A stretch of 43,132 bases of DNA. Origin: Thermoplasma sp. GTDB lineage: Archaea > Thermoplasmatota > Thermoplasmata > Thermoplasmatales > Thermoplasmataceae. Below the pieces are notes generated by a model. The model searched no databases. It was given only the letters and a program-made list of their open reading frames with translations, and was not told the origin of the DNA. Location of the stretch: NCBI RefSeq assembly GCF_023256435.1, contig NZ_JAGDXM010000019.1:1-43132 (forward strand), written 5' to 3'. Both the position numbers and the translations under genes were made by a program. Positions 34,668 to 43,132 of this stretch are shown here, one piece after another. Every line of letters starts with the position of its first letter. The stretch's first letter is position 1.

Positions 34668-36569
34668 TTACACCAGCTCCACGATTTCAATAACGATGAA
34701 AATAACAATCGCAGCTATTATGAGCACCGCAACATAGTTCTCAAAAACACCAGACTGCAACCTTCTGAAATACGATCCAGTTGAAACAGTGTCTGATCCA
34801 AACCTGTTAACTGAATTGTTGTACGCATTTTCGAAGCCGCTGAAGGCTGCGGATAGAGGCAATATGACACGCTCTGATATGATCCTGGTATAGAGAACGT
34901 CCATGTAGAATTTGTTCTTAACAAGCTTATAATACCAGGTTCTTGAAATGTCCCATGTCTTCCACTTCTCGAATCCGTATATGTAAAGATCCACGAAAAA
35001 GCCTATCGCTAGCAATATAATAGGAAGCGTAGTTATGTAAACTGGTGCCGTGGGTACGGATACTGTATAATGAGCGATGTCCAGCGTGGGCTTAACGAAG
35101 CTGTAGAACGGGGCCTGCCATACACCCAGTATCAACGCAAATATGGATAACACGATGAGGGGCAACAGCGCGATCACAGGCGGATCCTTTGCCCTTTCAG
35201 CCAGCGTTGATCTGGGCTTGCCTGTAGCGACCAGGAAGAACATCCTGAACGTATAAAGCGTCGTCAACAGCGATCCTGTTATCAGAAATAGAAACGGCAG
35301 GAAACCTGAGAAAGAAGGCGATGATGTGAAGTAGTTGTAAGATGCAAATATTATTGGATCCTTGGAGAAATATCCGGCTGTTCCTGGGAAGGCCACCAAC
35401 GCCAGAGATCCTATGAAGAACAGTGTGGTAGTTATGGGCATTCTCTTCCATAGTCCGCCCATCTGCTTGGCATCCCTCAGATCCATCATAGCAACTAAGA
35501 ATGCACCTGCACTCATGAAGAGCAATGCCTTGAAGATTGCATGGGACACCAGGTGAAACATACCGAGCGAAACGGCAACTCCACCTATTATGGGCGCGAG
35601 GCCTATAGCTGCCAGCATGTATCCAAGCTGGCTTATGGTGGAATAAGCAAGTATTCTTTTAACATCGTTGACAACCAGACCAACTATACCTGCGTACAGC
35701 GCCGTAAACGAACCAACAATGGCCACAGCATACATGGCAAATGGAGCCGCGTACAGGAAAACCTGGAACAGCCTTGCAACCAGATAAACACCGGCGGTGA
35801 CCATCGTGGCTGCATGGATGAGCGCTGAAACGGTAGTAGGGCCTTCCATTGCATCCGGTATCCAGACATGCAACGGAAACTGCGCTGATTTTCCTATTGC
35901 AGCACCAAGAATAAATATCGCTATTATTCCAAGCCTTACCTTGCCTATGGCTACGGCTATGGAGCTAGCATTGCTTATGAGGTATGGTATACTAAGAGGA
36001 TCCTTTGTAACGTTGATCAGCGAATAGTAGAGGATAGACATCCCTATTATGAATGAAAGATCGCCAACTCTTGTCACTATGAATGCCTTTTTGGCCGCTG
36101 CGGTAGCATTTGGTTTGAAGAACCAGAAACCGATCAGCAAGTATGAACAGAGACCAACGAGCTCCCAGAACAGAAAGAGAAGCACAAGATTGGACGAAAT
36201 AACCAATCCTAGCATACCTGCTGTGAACAGTGCAGTTTCAGCGAAATATACATGCTTGTTTGGATCGTCCTTCATGTAGTATATTGCAAAGAGATGTATC
36301 ATCAGCGAGACGAAGGAAACCATTATCGCCATGACAATTGCGAGGTTATCGATGTAGATCCCGAAATCTATGTTGTAGAACCAGGTATAGTGATTATAAA
36401 TTGGATGTTTTATAACCGTGAAATACGTGATTACCGAAAATACAAATGCCAGAAAGATGAAGAACGAAGCTACCGCTCCAGACCATTTTCTGTAATACTT
36501 CCCGATTATAAGAGTCAGCAGAAATCCAATGAGAGGCGAAATGAATATCATCCAGCCATATACATACAT
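34668..36569 (-). CDS. nuoL: complex I-like subunit L (antiporter-type membrane subunit)
   Basis: This 633-residue protein is the largest antiporter-like subunit, with about 16 membrane segments. Motifs are LFLFWELVGLCSYLLIGFWF, KSAQFPLHVWIPDAMEGPTTVSALIHAATMV and VKRILAYSTISQLGYM. The long C-terminal part past ~500 fits the lateral helix and anchor of NuoL. ATG 36569 has AAGGTGG 6 bases upstream; GTG 36578 is less likely. Confidence 0.96.
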   Translation of the reverse strand: MYVYGWMIFISPLIGFLLTLIIGKYYRKWSGAVASFFIFLAFVFSVITYFTVIKHPIYNHYTWFYNIDFGIYIDNLAIVMAIMVSFVSLMIHLFAIYYMKDDPNKHVYFAETALFTAGMLGLVISSNLVLLFLFWELVGLCSYLLIGFWFFKPNATAAAKKAFIVTRVGDLSFIIGMSILYYSLINVTKDPLSIPYLISNASSIAVAIGKVRLGIIAIFILGAAIGKSAQFPLHVWIPDAMEGPTTVSALIHAATMVTAGVYLVARLFQVFLYAAPFAMYAVAIVGSFTALYAGIVGLVVNDVKRILAYSTISQLGYMLAAIGLAPIIGGVAVSLGMFHLVSHAIFKALLFMSAGAFLVAMMDLRDAKQMGGLWKRMPITTTLFFIGSLALVAFPGTAGYFSKDPIIFASYNYFTSSPSFSGFLPFLFLITGSLLTTLYTFRMFFLVATGKPRSTLAERAKDPPVIALLPLIVLSIFALILGVWQAPFYSFVKPTLDIAHYTVSVPTAPVYITTLPIILLAIGFFVDLYIYGFEKWKTWDISRTWYYKLVKNKFYMDVLYTRIISERVILPLSAAFSGFENAYNNSVNRFGSDTVSTGSYFRRLQSGVFENYVAVLIIAAIVIFIVIEIVELV

Positions 36570-36571
36570 AT

Positions 36572-36886
36572 TTACCACCTTATCTCCCTGAGCAGTGATA
36601 TATCTATCTTTCCGAATCTGTGATACACTGCTATCAGAAGCCCGAGACCTACAGCAGACTCAATCACACCTATGGCGATCGCAAAAAGAGCAAAGACGTA
36701 TGGGGATATCGTTCCAGAGCCGGCATAGAAATAAGATCCTATACCTATAAGATTGAGAATGGCCGAATTTATCATTATCTCGATCGAGATCAGCATCTTG
36801 ATTCCAACTCTTGATGTGATAACGCCATAGAGACCGATAGCGAAGAGCAGTATTGCAACAAAGCTTATGGCTGAAACAAACATCAT
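36572..36886 (-). CDS. nuoK: complex I-like subunit K
   Basis: A 104-residue MrpC-like membrane subunit with three helices. The conserved glutamates are in MLISIEIMINSAILNLI and in AIGVIESAVGLGLLIAVYHRFG. GGGGTGAT precedes the overlapping ATG ATG start, and the stop is 2 bases before the nuoL start. Confidence 0.95.
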   Translation of the reverse strand: MMFVSAISFVAILLFAIGLYGVITSRVGIKMLISIEIMINSAILNLIGIGSYFYAGSGTISPYVFALFAIAIGVIESAVGLGLLIAVYHRFGKIDISLLREIRW

Positions 36887-37101
36887 TCATCACCCCTTGC
36901 AACGTATATTATACCCAGTATGGCGCCAACTATAACGACAGATATCAGCTCAAATGGTACAACATATTGGTTAAACAGATCGTAGCCATAGAATGTTATA
37001 TTCTGTGAAACCGGGATAAACGCGCCTGACATCATCAATACAGGCACTATCACCGCAATGAAGAAGAGAATAACAGATACAAGAGCAAGATACTTATTCA
37101 A
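36883..37101 (-). CDS. nuoJ2: complex I-like subunit J, C-terminal half (split gene)
   Basis: A 72-residue protein with two membrane helices. It matches the C-terminal half of NuoJ, including FELISVVIVGAILGIIYVAR. The start is TTG 37101 behind GGAGGTAAGG, overlapping the upstream half by 8 bases. Together the two halves equal one NuoJ, a split also known in haloarchaea. Confidence 0.88.
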   Translation of the reverse strand: MNKYLALVSVILFFIAVIVPVLMMSGAFIPVSQNITFYGYDLFNQYVVPFELISVVIVGAILGIIYVARGDE

Positions 37102-37342
37102 TTTCCTTACCTCCGGTCAACATCACAGTGAATGCGAGTATAGTTACAACAGCACCAATATACACCAGCACTTCCACAGCAGCTATGAATGAAGCACCCA
37201 TGAATAAAAATTCAGCAGAAAGGATAACCAGAAATAGGAAAAGGTAGATGACGGAATGTATTAAATTCCTCTCTCGTACTGACATAACCGAGAAGGCGAT
37301 TAATAATATGGCTATCAGCGAGAATATAAGTGTATATATCAT
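37094..37342 (-). CDS. nuoJ1: complex I-like subunit J, N-terminal half (split gene)
   Basis: An 82-residue protein with three membrane helices covering the N-terminal half of NuoJ. The conserved pi-bulge region is AAVEVLVYIGAVVTILAFTVML. GAGGTGA precedes the ATG, which overlaps the nuoI stop. The frame ends inside the start region of the second half, so both must be translated for a full subunit. Confidence 0.9.
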   Translation of the reverse strand: MIYTLIFSLIAILLIAFSVMSVRERNLIHSVIYLFLFLVILSAEFLFMGASFIAAVEVLVYIGAVVTILAFTVMLTGGKEIE

Positions 37343-37770
37343 TTCTTCACCTCGCTCTCAGTCTTCTGCAGTTCCTCTGGGCTGTAGAAGAAATTGTTCC
37401 TCGTTCTTGCAGTTTCCAGCTCATGGGTGAGGTATATGGCCTCAGTTGGGCAGATCTCCTCACAATTGCGGCATACAGTACAGGTTCCGAAGTTCACCTG
37501 AGGGTACAGATTTCTCTTATTGTGCGGGTTGTTTCTCTCCACCACTATCATTCTTATTGATAGATTTGGGCATACCTGTTCACATAGTGTGCATCCGACA
37601 CAGTCATCCATGCTCAAGAAAATCCTGAACTTGAATCTAGCCGGCGTGTAGGCCTTTTCCTCAGGATACTGCACCGTTATAGGCTTCTTGAAGAGATGCT
37701 TGAACACCGTATACATACCCTGAAGTGAACCTATCAGCGGTATTCTCTTTGGTTCCTTTACCTCTATCAT
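37339..37770 (-). CDS. nuoI: complex I-like subunit I (2x[4Fe-4S] ferredoxin)
   Basis: A 143-residue ferredoxin-type subunit passing electrons to NuoB. Two clusters are visible: C57-x2-C60-x2-C63-x3-C67 and C97-x2-C100-x2-C103-x3-C107. A perfect GGGGGTGATC lies before the ATG. With no NuoE/F/G in the operon, this subunit is a candidate docking site for a reduced ferredoxin or similar donor (inference). Confidence 0.96.
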   Translation of the reverse strand: MIEVKEPKRIPLIGSLQGMYTVFKHLFKKPITVQYPEEKAYTPARFKFRIFLSMDDCVGCTLCEQVCPNLSIRMIVVERNNPHNKRNLYPQVNFGTCTVCRNCEEICPTEAIYLTHELETARTRNNFFYSPEELQKTESEVKK

Positions 37771-38807
37771 GAGATCACCCCCAAAGTCAAAAATCCTGCC
37801 CAGATAAGATTGATAATAGATATGGGCAGAAGTATCTTCCAGCCGAAATTGATGAATCTATCTACCCTTATCCTGGGCATTGAAAGCCATATCAGGAACG
37901 ATATGAGTACCAGAATGAGGCCTTTTATGAGCAGGTACACAAAACCTGCGTACGATGAGTATGGACCGTTGAAGCCGCCTAGATAGAGGAGAGAGACAAC
38001 AAGCGAACCCAGGAATATGCTACCGAACATACCCATGTAAAATAATCCAAATCTCATTCCAGAGTATTCAGTTGAATAACCTGACACGATTTCGCTATCG
38101 CTTTCCGCCAGATCAAATGGCGTATAGGAAGATCTGGCTATCATAGCTACCATAAACACGAAGAGGCCCAGCGGCTGCAGTATCCCGAAGGGAATGAACT
38201 GTGTTGAGACAAGGGTCTCAAAATTTAACGGTGTTCTGCTGAGGGCAGAATCCATCATGACGAGCGCAACCGCGCTTATCATCATGGGTACCTCGAAAGA
38301 GACATCCTTCGCAATGCCCCTGAAGGCGCCTATTACAGCATATTTGTTGTGGGAGCTTATTCCAGCCAATACCTCACCTATGGGCATCATGGCGATGGCT
38401 CCAAAGAATAGAATCAGCGATACGTTGGAATGAGTTATCGTCAGAGAACCTATCCAGTAGAAGCTGCCATATGGTATGAGAACGAAACCGACTACAAGGC
38501 CAATAAACACAATATACGGAGCTGCCTTGTAGGCAAAATCATCCCTGAGCTTTGGTATGATCGACTCCTTGCCGACCAGCTTCAGGGCGTCGGCTATAAG
38601 CTGCAACAGACCAAATTTACCTACTCTGTTAGGGCCAATCCTGAGCTGAAGCCTAGCCATGTATTTCCTGAAGATGTATATCATAGCTATGAGAGCTATG
38701 ACCACAAATATTAGGAAGAATATGGTCTCGAATATATAGGCAAGAAAGTAGGATGCGTAATGACCAGTTATCTGGAAAAAGAGCTGCAATCTTGTAAGTA
38801 TATTCAT
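37767..38807 (-). CDS. nuoH: complex I-like subunit H
   Basis: This 346-residue membrane subunit, with about eight helices, forms the quinone chamber with NuoB and NuoD. Family motifs are LQLRIGPNRVGKFGLLQLIADALKLVGKE and the acidic loop SSYTPFDLAESDSEIVSGYSTEYSGMRFG. GGTGAGGTGG is just before the ATG, which overlaps the nuoD stop. Confidence 0.96.
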   Translation of the reverse strand: MNILTRLQLFFQITGHYASYFLAYIFETIFFLIFVVIALIAMIYIFRKYMARLQLRIGPNRVGKFGLLQLIADALKLVGKESIIPKLRDDFAYKAAPYIVFIGLVVGFVLIPYGSFYWIGSLTITHSNVSLILFFGAIAMMPIGEVLAGISSHNKYAVIGAFRGIAKDVSFEVPMMISAVALVMMDSALSRTPLNFETLVSTQFIPFGILQPLGLFVFMVAMIARSSYTPFDLAESDSEIVSGYSTEYSGMRFGLFYMGMFGSIFLGSLVVSLLYLGGFNGPYSSYAGFVYLLIKGLILVLISFLIWLSMPRIRVDRFINFGWKILLPISIINLIWAGFLTLGVIS

Positions 38808-39907
38808 CTGTCCACCTCACCAAAAACAAGATCGATTGAGCCACCTATGGAAATTAGATCAGCTATCATCTGATCCTTTGCCAAAGCCGGCAAAACTGAG
38901 AGATTTTTGAATGTGGGGCTTCTTACCCTCACACGATATGGCCTGAGAGAGCCATCACCTATCAGATATACTCCAAATTCACCCTTAGGAGATTCTGTCC
39001 TGGCATACACCTCTCCCTGACCACGGAGCCTTATCATGAGCGGCTTTTTGGCTTTCTGATTGAAGTATGGACCCGCAGGAAGCTTCTGGACTGTCTGATC
39101 GATTATCTTGATAGACTGTCTCATTTCCTCAACCCTGACAAGGAATCTTGCAAGGTTGTCTCCCTTGAATGATACTGGGATATCGAAATTTACCTTATCG
39201 TATACAAGATATGGCTGAGCCTTCCTTACATCATATTCCACTCCGGAGGCCCTGAGCATTGGCCCTGTTACACCATAATCGATTGCCATCTCCTTGCTCA
39301 ACACGCCTATGCCCTTAGTCCTAGATATGAAAACATCGTTTTTCACGAAAAGACTCTCTATCTTATTCAACTCCTTTGGAAATTCCTTTATAAAGGTCCT
39401 TATGTGATCAAGCGCTTCATCAGTTACATCCTGGTATACACCGCCTATGCTCATATAATTGAGCTGCTGCCTCGATCCTGAAACTTCAGTAAATATCTTA
39501 AGGATCTTTTCTCTTTCCTTGAAGCAGTAGAAGAAGGGAGTGAGCATTCCAAGATCAAGACCAAAAGCGCCCAGCCACACCAGATGGCTGGCGATCCTGT
39601 TGAGCTCTGCCATCATGACACGGATCCACTGAGCTCTCTCGGGAACCTCTATATCCAAAAGCTTTTCGGCTGCTTCAAGGTAGCCTACCTCCATGTTCAT
39701 CGCTGCGACATAATCCATCCTGTCGAAATATATCATATTATCGCAATAAAACTGAAGTTCCCCTATCTTTTCGGCATTTCTGTGAAGATAGCCTATGATT
39801 GGCTCCACTTCTTTCACTATCTCTCCATCGAGCTTAACCCTCAATCTGAGCACGCCGTGCATTGAAGGGTGCTGAGGGCCAAAGTTAACCTCAGTCCACT
39901 CAGCCAT
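38804..39907 (-). CDS. nuoD: complex I-like subunit D (49-kDa homologue)
   Basis: A 367-residue peripheral subunit related to the large subunit of NiFe hydrogenases but without nickel cysteines. The quinone-site region is FGPQHPSMHGVLRLRV, and RIASHLVWLGAFGLDLG and YDVRKAQPYLVYDKV are typical. ATG 39907 overlaps the nuoC stop (TGATG) and follows GGAGGGTGG; the TTG two codons upstream is unlikely. Confidence 0.96.
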   Translation of the reverse strand: MAEWTEVNFGPQHPSMHGVLRLRVKLDGEIVKEVEPIIGYLHRNAEKIGELQFYCDNMIYFDRMDYVAAMNMEVGYLEAAEKLLDIEVPERAQWIRVMMAELNRIASHLVWLGAFGLDLGMLTPFFYCFKEREKILKIFTEVSGSRQQLNYMSIGGVYQDVTDEALDHIRTFIKEFPKELNKIESLFVKNDVFISRTKGIGVLSKEMAIDYGVTGPMLRASGVEYDVRKAQPYLVYDKVNFDIPVSFKGDNLARFLVRVEEMRQSIKIIDQTVQKLPAGPYFNQKAKKPLMIRLRGQGEVYARTESPKGEFGVYLIGDGSLRPYRVRVRSPTFKNLSVLPALAKDQMIADLISIGGSIDLVFGEVDR

Positions 39908-40362
39908 CACCAACCACCCTCCGGATCAAATGTAACGTAGTCATTGCCCTCTTCATCCATATTAACATACTGAGCTTTGCTCAGGTCGTAGTTCTTCCTC
40001 AGAGGATGACCGACCCAACCCTCTGGCAGGAAGAGCCTCTTCAGGTTAGGATGACCGTCAAATATCACGCCAACCAGATCGTATTCTTCCCTCTCATCCC
40101 AGTTGGCTGCATTCCAGAGGGAAGTGAGACTTGGAACATGGTTATCTCTGGTTTCAGTCTTCACTATGATGTATTCGTTCTTCTGCATATTATAGACATG
40201 GTATACAACCTCAATGCGATCGATGTAGTCCACCGCGGTGGTAAGCGAAAGGTTGTATCCCTGCGACTTGAGTTCCTTCATGAGTTCGATAAGGTTTTCC
40301 TTTGCTACCCTGATCACCTTTCTGCCATCTTTCGTCTTTTCCTCCGCTAGAATGTCCACCAT
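39907..40362 (-). CDS. nuoC: complex I-like subunit C (30-kDa homologue)
   Basis: A 151-residue peripheral subunit. The signature WDEREEYDLVGVIFDGHPNLKRLFLPEGWVGHPLRKNYDL is the 30-kDa motif; part of it (EREEYDLVGVIF) is enough to identify it. It is separate from NuoD, unlike the fused NuoCD of some bacteria. Starts in TAATG overlap with nuoB, behind GGGGAGG. Confidence 0.95.
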   Translation of the reverse strand: MVDILAEEKTKDGRKVIRVAKENLIELMKELKSQGYNLSLTTAVDYIDRIEVVYHVYNMQKNEYIIVKTETRDNHVPSLTSLWNAANWDEREEYDLVGVIFDGHPNLKRLFLPEGWVGHPLRKNYDLSKAQYVNMDEEGNDYVTFDPEGGW

Positions 40363-40835
40363 TATCTATCAGCCTCCCCCCTTATCTTCTTCTGCAACAG
40401 GATAATTCCATTGGTTAGCGCTTCCGGCGTGGGCGGGCATCCAGGTATATAAACATCAACCGGAACAACGCGATCCACGCCGAGAACAACAGAATAACCC
40501 TGATTATATGGGCCGCCCTGTATTACGCAAACGCCCTGTGCAATCACGTATTTAGGGTACGGCATCTCATCGTATATCCTTCTAACCCTCGGCGCCATCT
40601 TCTTCGTAACAGTACCGGAAACGATCATAAGATCCGATTGTCTGGGAGAATTTCTGAAGATCTCACTGCCGAACCTAGATATATCCATATCTGAAGCCTG
40701 TATCGCCATCATCTCTATGGCGCAGCAGGCCAATCCGAAGGTGAGTGGCCACAGCGAGTTGCTTCTGGCCCATTCAAGTGCCTGATCAAGCGTGGTAGTG
40801 ACCACGCCAACCTCTCCAGTCTTTATTTCAACCAC
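40362..40835 (-). CDS. nuoB: complex I-like subunit B (N2 cluster)
   Basis: This 157-residue subunit carries the terminal [4Fe-4S] cluster N2: C37-C38 ([11 protein letters not shown]), C103 and C133 ([11 protein letters not shown]). The third region reads [10 protein letters not shown], where many homologues have CANSGGMY. The start is GTG 40835, overlapping nuoA by 13 bases. An internal GTG at 40805 with GGAGAGG upstream is a possible alternative. Confidence 0.94.
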   Translation of the reverse strand: MVEIKTGEVGVVTTTLDQALEWARSNSLWPLTFGLACCAIEMMAIQASDMDISRFGSEIFRNSPRQSDLMIVSGTVTKKMAPRVRRIYDEMPYPKYVIAQGVCVIQGGPYNQGYSVVLGVDRVVPVDVYIPGCPPTPEALTNGIILLQKKIRGEADR

Positions 40836-41278
40836 CTCATGTAACCGTGTTTAAAGGCATAATAAACTCCGAATAGCGGCATGGCCAGAAATATCAGAGT
40901 TTCGATAAACTTTATAAGGCCAAGCTGTTTGAAATCCACAGCCCATGGAAATAGAAGGAGCATATCAATATCAAAAACAATGAAGAGAAGAACAACGACA
41001 TAATACTGATTTATTGATGGTTTTCCCCATATCTCCCTTGCCACCTCTCCGCTTTCATAGGGTTCAAGATATTTCTGGTCAACGCCAGGTGGAGCATCCT
41101 CATATGCTGCCTTTTTCAATATGGTTTCTGGATCTAGCTTAATCGTGTTGTCTCCATACCTGTTGGCACCAAGGGCGGGCAGAATTTTAAAGCCGAATAT
41201 CAATGCCAGAGGTATAACGACGATGATTATGAGCAGAGGGATATACCCATCTAACATATTGAGAGTATCGTTTGACAT
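40823..41278 (-). CDS. nuoA: complex I-like subunit A
   Basis: A 151-residue membrane subunit with three helices, first gene of the operon. Family pattern: [10 protein letters not shown], then [29 protein letters not shown] 41278 is the natural start; an upstream in-frame TTG (41398) would add 40 unrelated residues. The loop between helices 1 and 2 is longer than in many bacterial NuoA proteins. Confidence 0.93.
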   Translation of the reverse strand: MSNDTLNMLDGYIPLLIIIVVIPLALIFGFKILPALGANRYGDNTIKLDPETILKKAAYEDAPPGVDQKYLEPYESGEVAREIWGKPSINQYYVVVLLFIVFDIDMLLLFPWAVDFKQLGLIKFIETLIFLAMPLFGVYYAFKHGYMRWLK

Positions 41279-41497
41279 TATATAAGATTTCTTTTGTAAA
41301 TCCTGACCGATAATGTGATAATTTGAATTCGTGTATTTTTTTAAGATAATCGTCAAATCATAACCTATAACGTAATTGAATGAATCTTTCTGATCCAATC
41401 ATTCATAAATATGATCAAATTAGATGAAAAACTAACCTTTATATAACGCATTCATACATTTTATTAATATTTTTAGATAAAATATATATTAAATTAA
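41279..41497 (-). promoter_or_regulatory. nuo operon promoter region
   Basis: This very A+T-rich 219-base gap contains two TATA-like boxes on the minus strand. TATATAAA (41438-41445) would give a leader of about 135 bases. CTTAAAAA (near 41338-41345) would give about 35 bases. No ribosome binding site is evident before nuoA. Position suggests regulation here, but no operator can be named. Confidence 0.4.
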
Positions 41498-43132
41498 TCA
41501 TTTTTTATTTTTTATTTCAAGGAAGCATTCGATCGCTACTCTGGGATCGAATACTCTCTCAGTACGATCCTTAATCAGTGCAATCACTGAACCCTGACTC
41601 ACGTCGCCGCGATCTCTTAAAATTTCTTCGATCATGTTTCTCAGATCTTCCTTCGTGAGTTCTTGTATCCTCGGATCACGTAATGCTGACTCAACATCCC
41701 CGGTCTCATAAGCTATTTCGAAGGCCTTTTCCAGCTGATATCTGTCAAAATGCAGTTCACTTGATCTCCTGCACAGATCCAAGATTACGTCCTGATCCAG
41801 CGCCCTCTTGTACTTCCTTTCAAGGTCAGGTATGATCTGCGTGATCAATCTTGCGGCCTCTCTAGCGTCCACAAGATCTGCCATTTTTTCAAAGGTATAT
41901 ACAAGCATTTCGGACGCTATATATTCAGCGTTCTGCCGCGATATTGCGTATTTCACCACGAGATCCTGCACAACTTCATTGTACGTTCTGGATTTTATGG
42001 AATCGGCAAGGGCCATCAGATCATCGTCAACTGAAATCAATGGTACATCGGTCTCTGGATACATCCGATCTTTTCCAGGCATAGGCCTTAGAAATACGGT
42101 GCCTTCGCTGGATGGCCCCCTAGTTTCCGACAGATCCATGCTCAGGATCTTTTCAATCCTATTGAACACTGCTGATTCTATGACGTTTACACGCGATGGA
42201 TCCATGGCTATCAAAATCACTGCATCCTCCTCCCTCTTGCCGAAGAAAGAGTATATGTCCTCTATCTCCTCCTCGCTCAGACCGTATCCTGGCAGTTCAT
42301 CGGAGTGTATCACACCCTTGATACCATAGGATTTCACTAGATCCGCTATCTCCTTTCCCATCCTCAATTTACCGTTTTTAAGGGTTCCGGCCATATTTCT
42401 CAGAAGCGATCCATAAATTCTGCCCTTCTCCAGCCCGCTTCTGATGATCTTGGATTTCGTGTTTTTGAAGCGATCCGATACATCCACAAGCCTGAAACTT
42501 GATCTGTCAATTCCGCCTCTTGATTTTATTATATCTACGGCAACTCGTAGATTCTCCTGCCTCTCTTTTTCATATTCTATAACGTCCTTGATCTGAGCAA
42601 GCTTCGAAACTCCCTTGATTTCAACCCTGCCATATCCCATTGAAAAATTGACATCCTGCCTGACGGCGTCGACCGTTCTCCGCGCATTTCCAGTTGAGAT
42701 GACCATGTATCCGATGGTGCGCGCCACTTCGACCGCATGCTCCTCATCTATTATATCGGGCTCTGTTGATATTTCAATCAACGGTATACCAAGCCTGTCA
42801 AGCGAATACACCACCTTACCTCCGTTTTCCTCAATTTTCCTGGCAGCATCCTCCTCCAGACAGACCGTAGAAATCCTGACTGACCCCCTGCTTGTATCGA
42901 CATGACCATTTATCCCTATTATGGCTGTCCTTTGAAAACCCGTGGTATTCGATCCATCTATCACTATCTTCCTCATGTATGTTATATGATCCAGAATATC
43001 GCACTTCAGGGCCCTGCTGACTGCAATGGCTGTGGCTATTGCTTTGGGATCTGGCCTCTTTGGAGGCTCTTCATCCATCTCCACCAAGCAGGAATTATCT
43101 GTAGCTATATATTCAAAAACTCTTGAACGCAT
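41498..43132 (-). CDS. gatE: Glu-tRNA(Gln) amidotransferase subunit E (partial)
   Basis: The tRNA-binding subunit of archaeal GatDE, which converts Glu-tRNA(Gln) to Gln-tRNA(Gln). Visible are the GatB-like kinase core (RKIVIDGSNTTGFQRTAIIG, IEISTEPDI, RRTVDAVRQDVNFSM), the AspRS-type insertion (~275-380) that distinguishes GatE from GatB, and the C-terminal helical and YqeY-like domains. The window edge falls on an internal methionine codon. About 70-80 N-terminal residues of the family, including the LEIHQQL region, are missing, so the true start lies beyond 43132. Confidence 0.95.
   Translation of the reverse strand: MRSRVFEYIATDNSCLVEMDEEPPKRPDPKAIATAIAVSRALKCDILDHITYMRKIVIDGSNTTGFQRTAIIGINGHVDTSRGSVRISTVCLEEDAARKIEENGGKVVYSLDRLGIPLIEISTEPDIIDEEHAVEVARTIGYMVISTGNARRTVDAVRQDVNFSMGYGRVEIKGVSKLAQIKDVIEYEKERQENLRVAVDIIKSRGGIDRSSFRLVDVSDRFKNTKSKIIRSGLEKGRIYGSLLRNMAGTLKNGKLRMGKEIADLVKSYGIKGVIHSDELPGYGLSEEEIEDIYSFFGKREEDAVILIAMDPSRVNVIESAVFNRIEKILSMDLSETRGPSSEGTVFLRPMPGKDRMYPETDVPLISVDDDLMALADSIKSRTYNEVVQDLVVKYAISRQNAEYIASEMLVYTFEKMADLVDAREAARLITQIIPDLERKYKRALDQDVILDLCRRSSELHFDRYQLEKAFEIAYETGDVESALRDPRIQELTKEDLRNMIEEILRDRGDVSQGSVIALIKDRTERVFDPRVAIECFLEIKNKK

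Noticed and set aside
35541-35828. 95-residue plus-strand frame inside nuoL
   Set aside because: Antisense to conserved membrane helices of NuoL; no independent coding evidence.
41279-41398. 40-residue N-terminal extension of NuoA from a TTG
   Set aside because: The extension matches no NuoA feature, has no ribosome binding site, and crosses a likely internal promoter box.

Overview
The window is chromosomal DNA of a euryarchaeon of the Thermoplasma type, most likely Thermoplasma acidophilum or a close relative. The evidence is archaeal: two TFB genes, Gar1, fibrillarin, an Sm-like protein, Csl4, KEOPS Pcc1, aMBF1, ArcS, Trm56 and GatE. Two small proteins also match, by memory only, the Thermoplasma families TA0938 and TA0956. 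First genes of transcripts usually have a TATA box centred about 25-28 bases before an ATG and no ribosome binding site (leaderless). Downstream genes of operons usually have GGTGAT or GAGGTG-type sites.

Layout. 1-6900 is mostly RNA biology: ArcS (archaeosine), tRNA-Ser(GCT) with a 53-residue gene, Taw2 (wyosine), a csl4 / coiled-coil / lsm operon, and a regulator / Trm56-HD / TruA operon. 6900-13500 holds an MFS transporter, an M20 peptidase, an unknown membrane protein, ProRS with a HAD phosphatase, and an overlapping pair of metal-binding proteins (zinc finger plus heme-oxygenase-like fold, and a TA0938-type protein). 13500-22100 holds tRNA-Leu(CAA) with Pcc1, gar1-tfb, a NOG1-like GTPase with GluRS, a PRC-barrel protein, tfb2-guaAA and AspRS. 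22100-31200 mixes metabolism and information genes: hydroxyacyl-CoA dehydrogenase, aMBF1, fibrillarin, QueD-QueC, malate dehydrogenase, a KaiC/GvpD-like ATPase, a 1-Cys peroxiredoxin, HemB and a TA0956-type protein.

31173-41278 is one long minus-strand operon for a complex I-like enzyme, in the order NuoA-B-C-D-H-I-J(split in two)-K-L-M-N followed by two uncharacterised genes. No NuoE, F or G (NADH module) and no FpoF-like gene is present, so the electron donor is not given by the locus. The window ends inside GatE of the Glu-tRNA(Gln) amidotransferase.

Recurring themes are tRNA maturation (ArcS, Taw2, Trm56, TruA, Pcc1, QueD, QueC, fibrillarin and Gar1) and tRNA charging (ProRS, GluRS, AspRS, GatE). 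I see no insertion sequence, CRISPR array, phage or obvious island: this is mainly conserved core genome. The most interesting unexplained items are structured or palindromic intergenic elements, the two extra genes at the end of the nuo operon, the Trm56-HD fusion, and the zinc-finger/heme-oxygenase-like protein.
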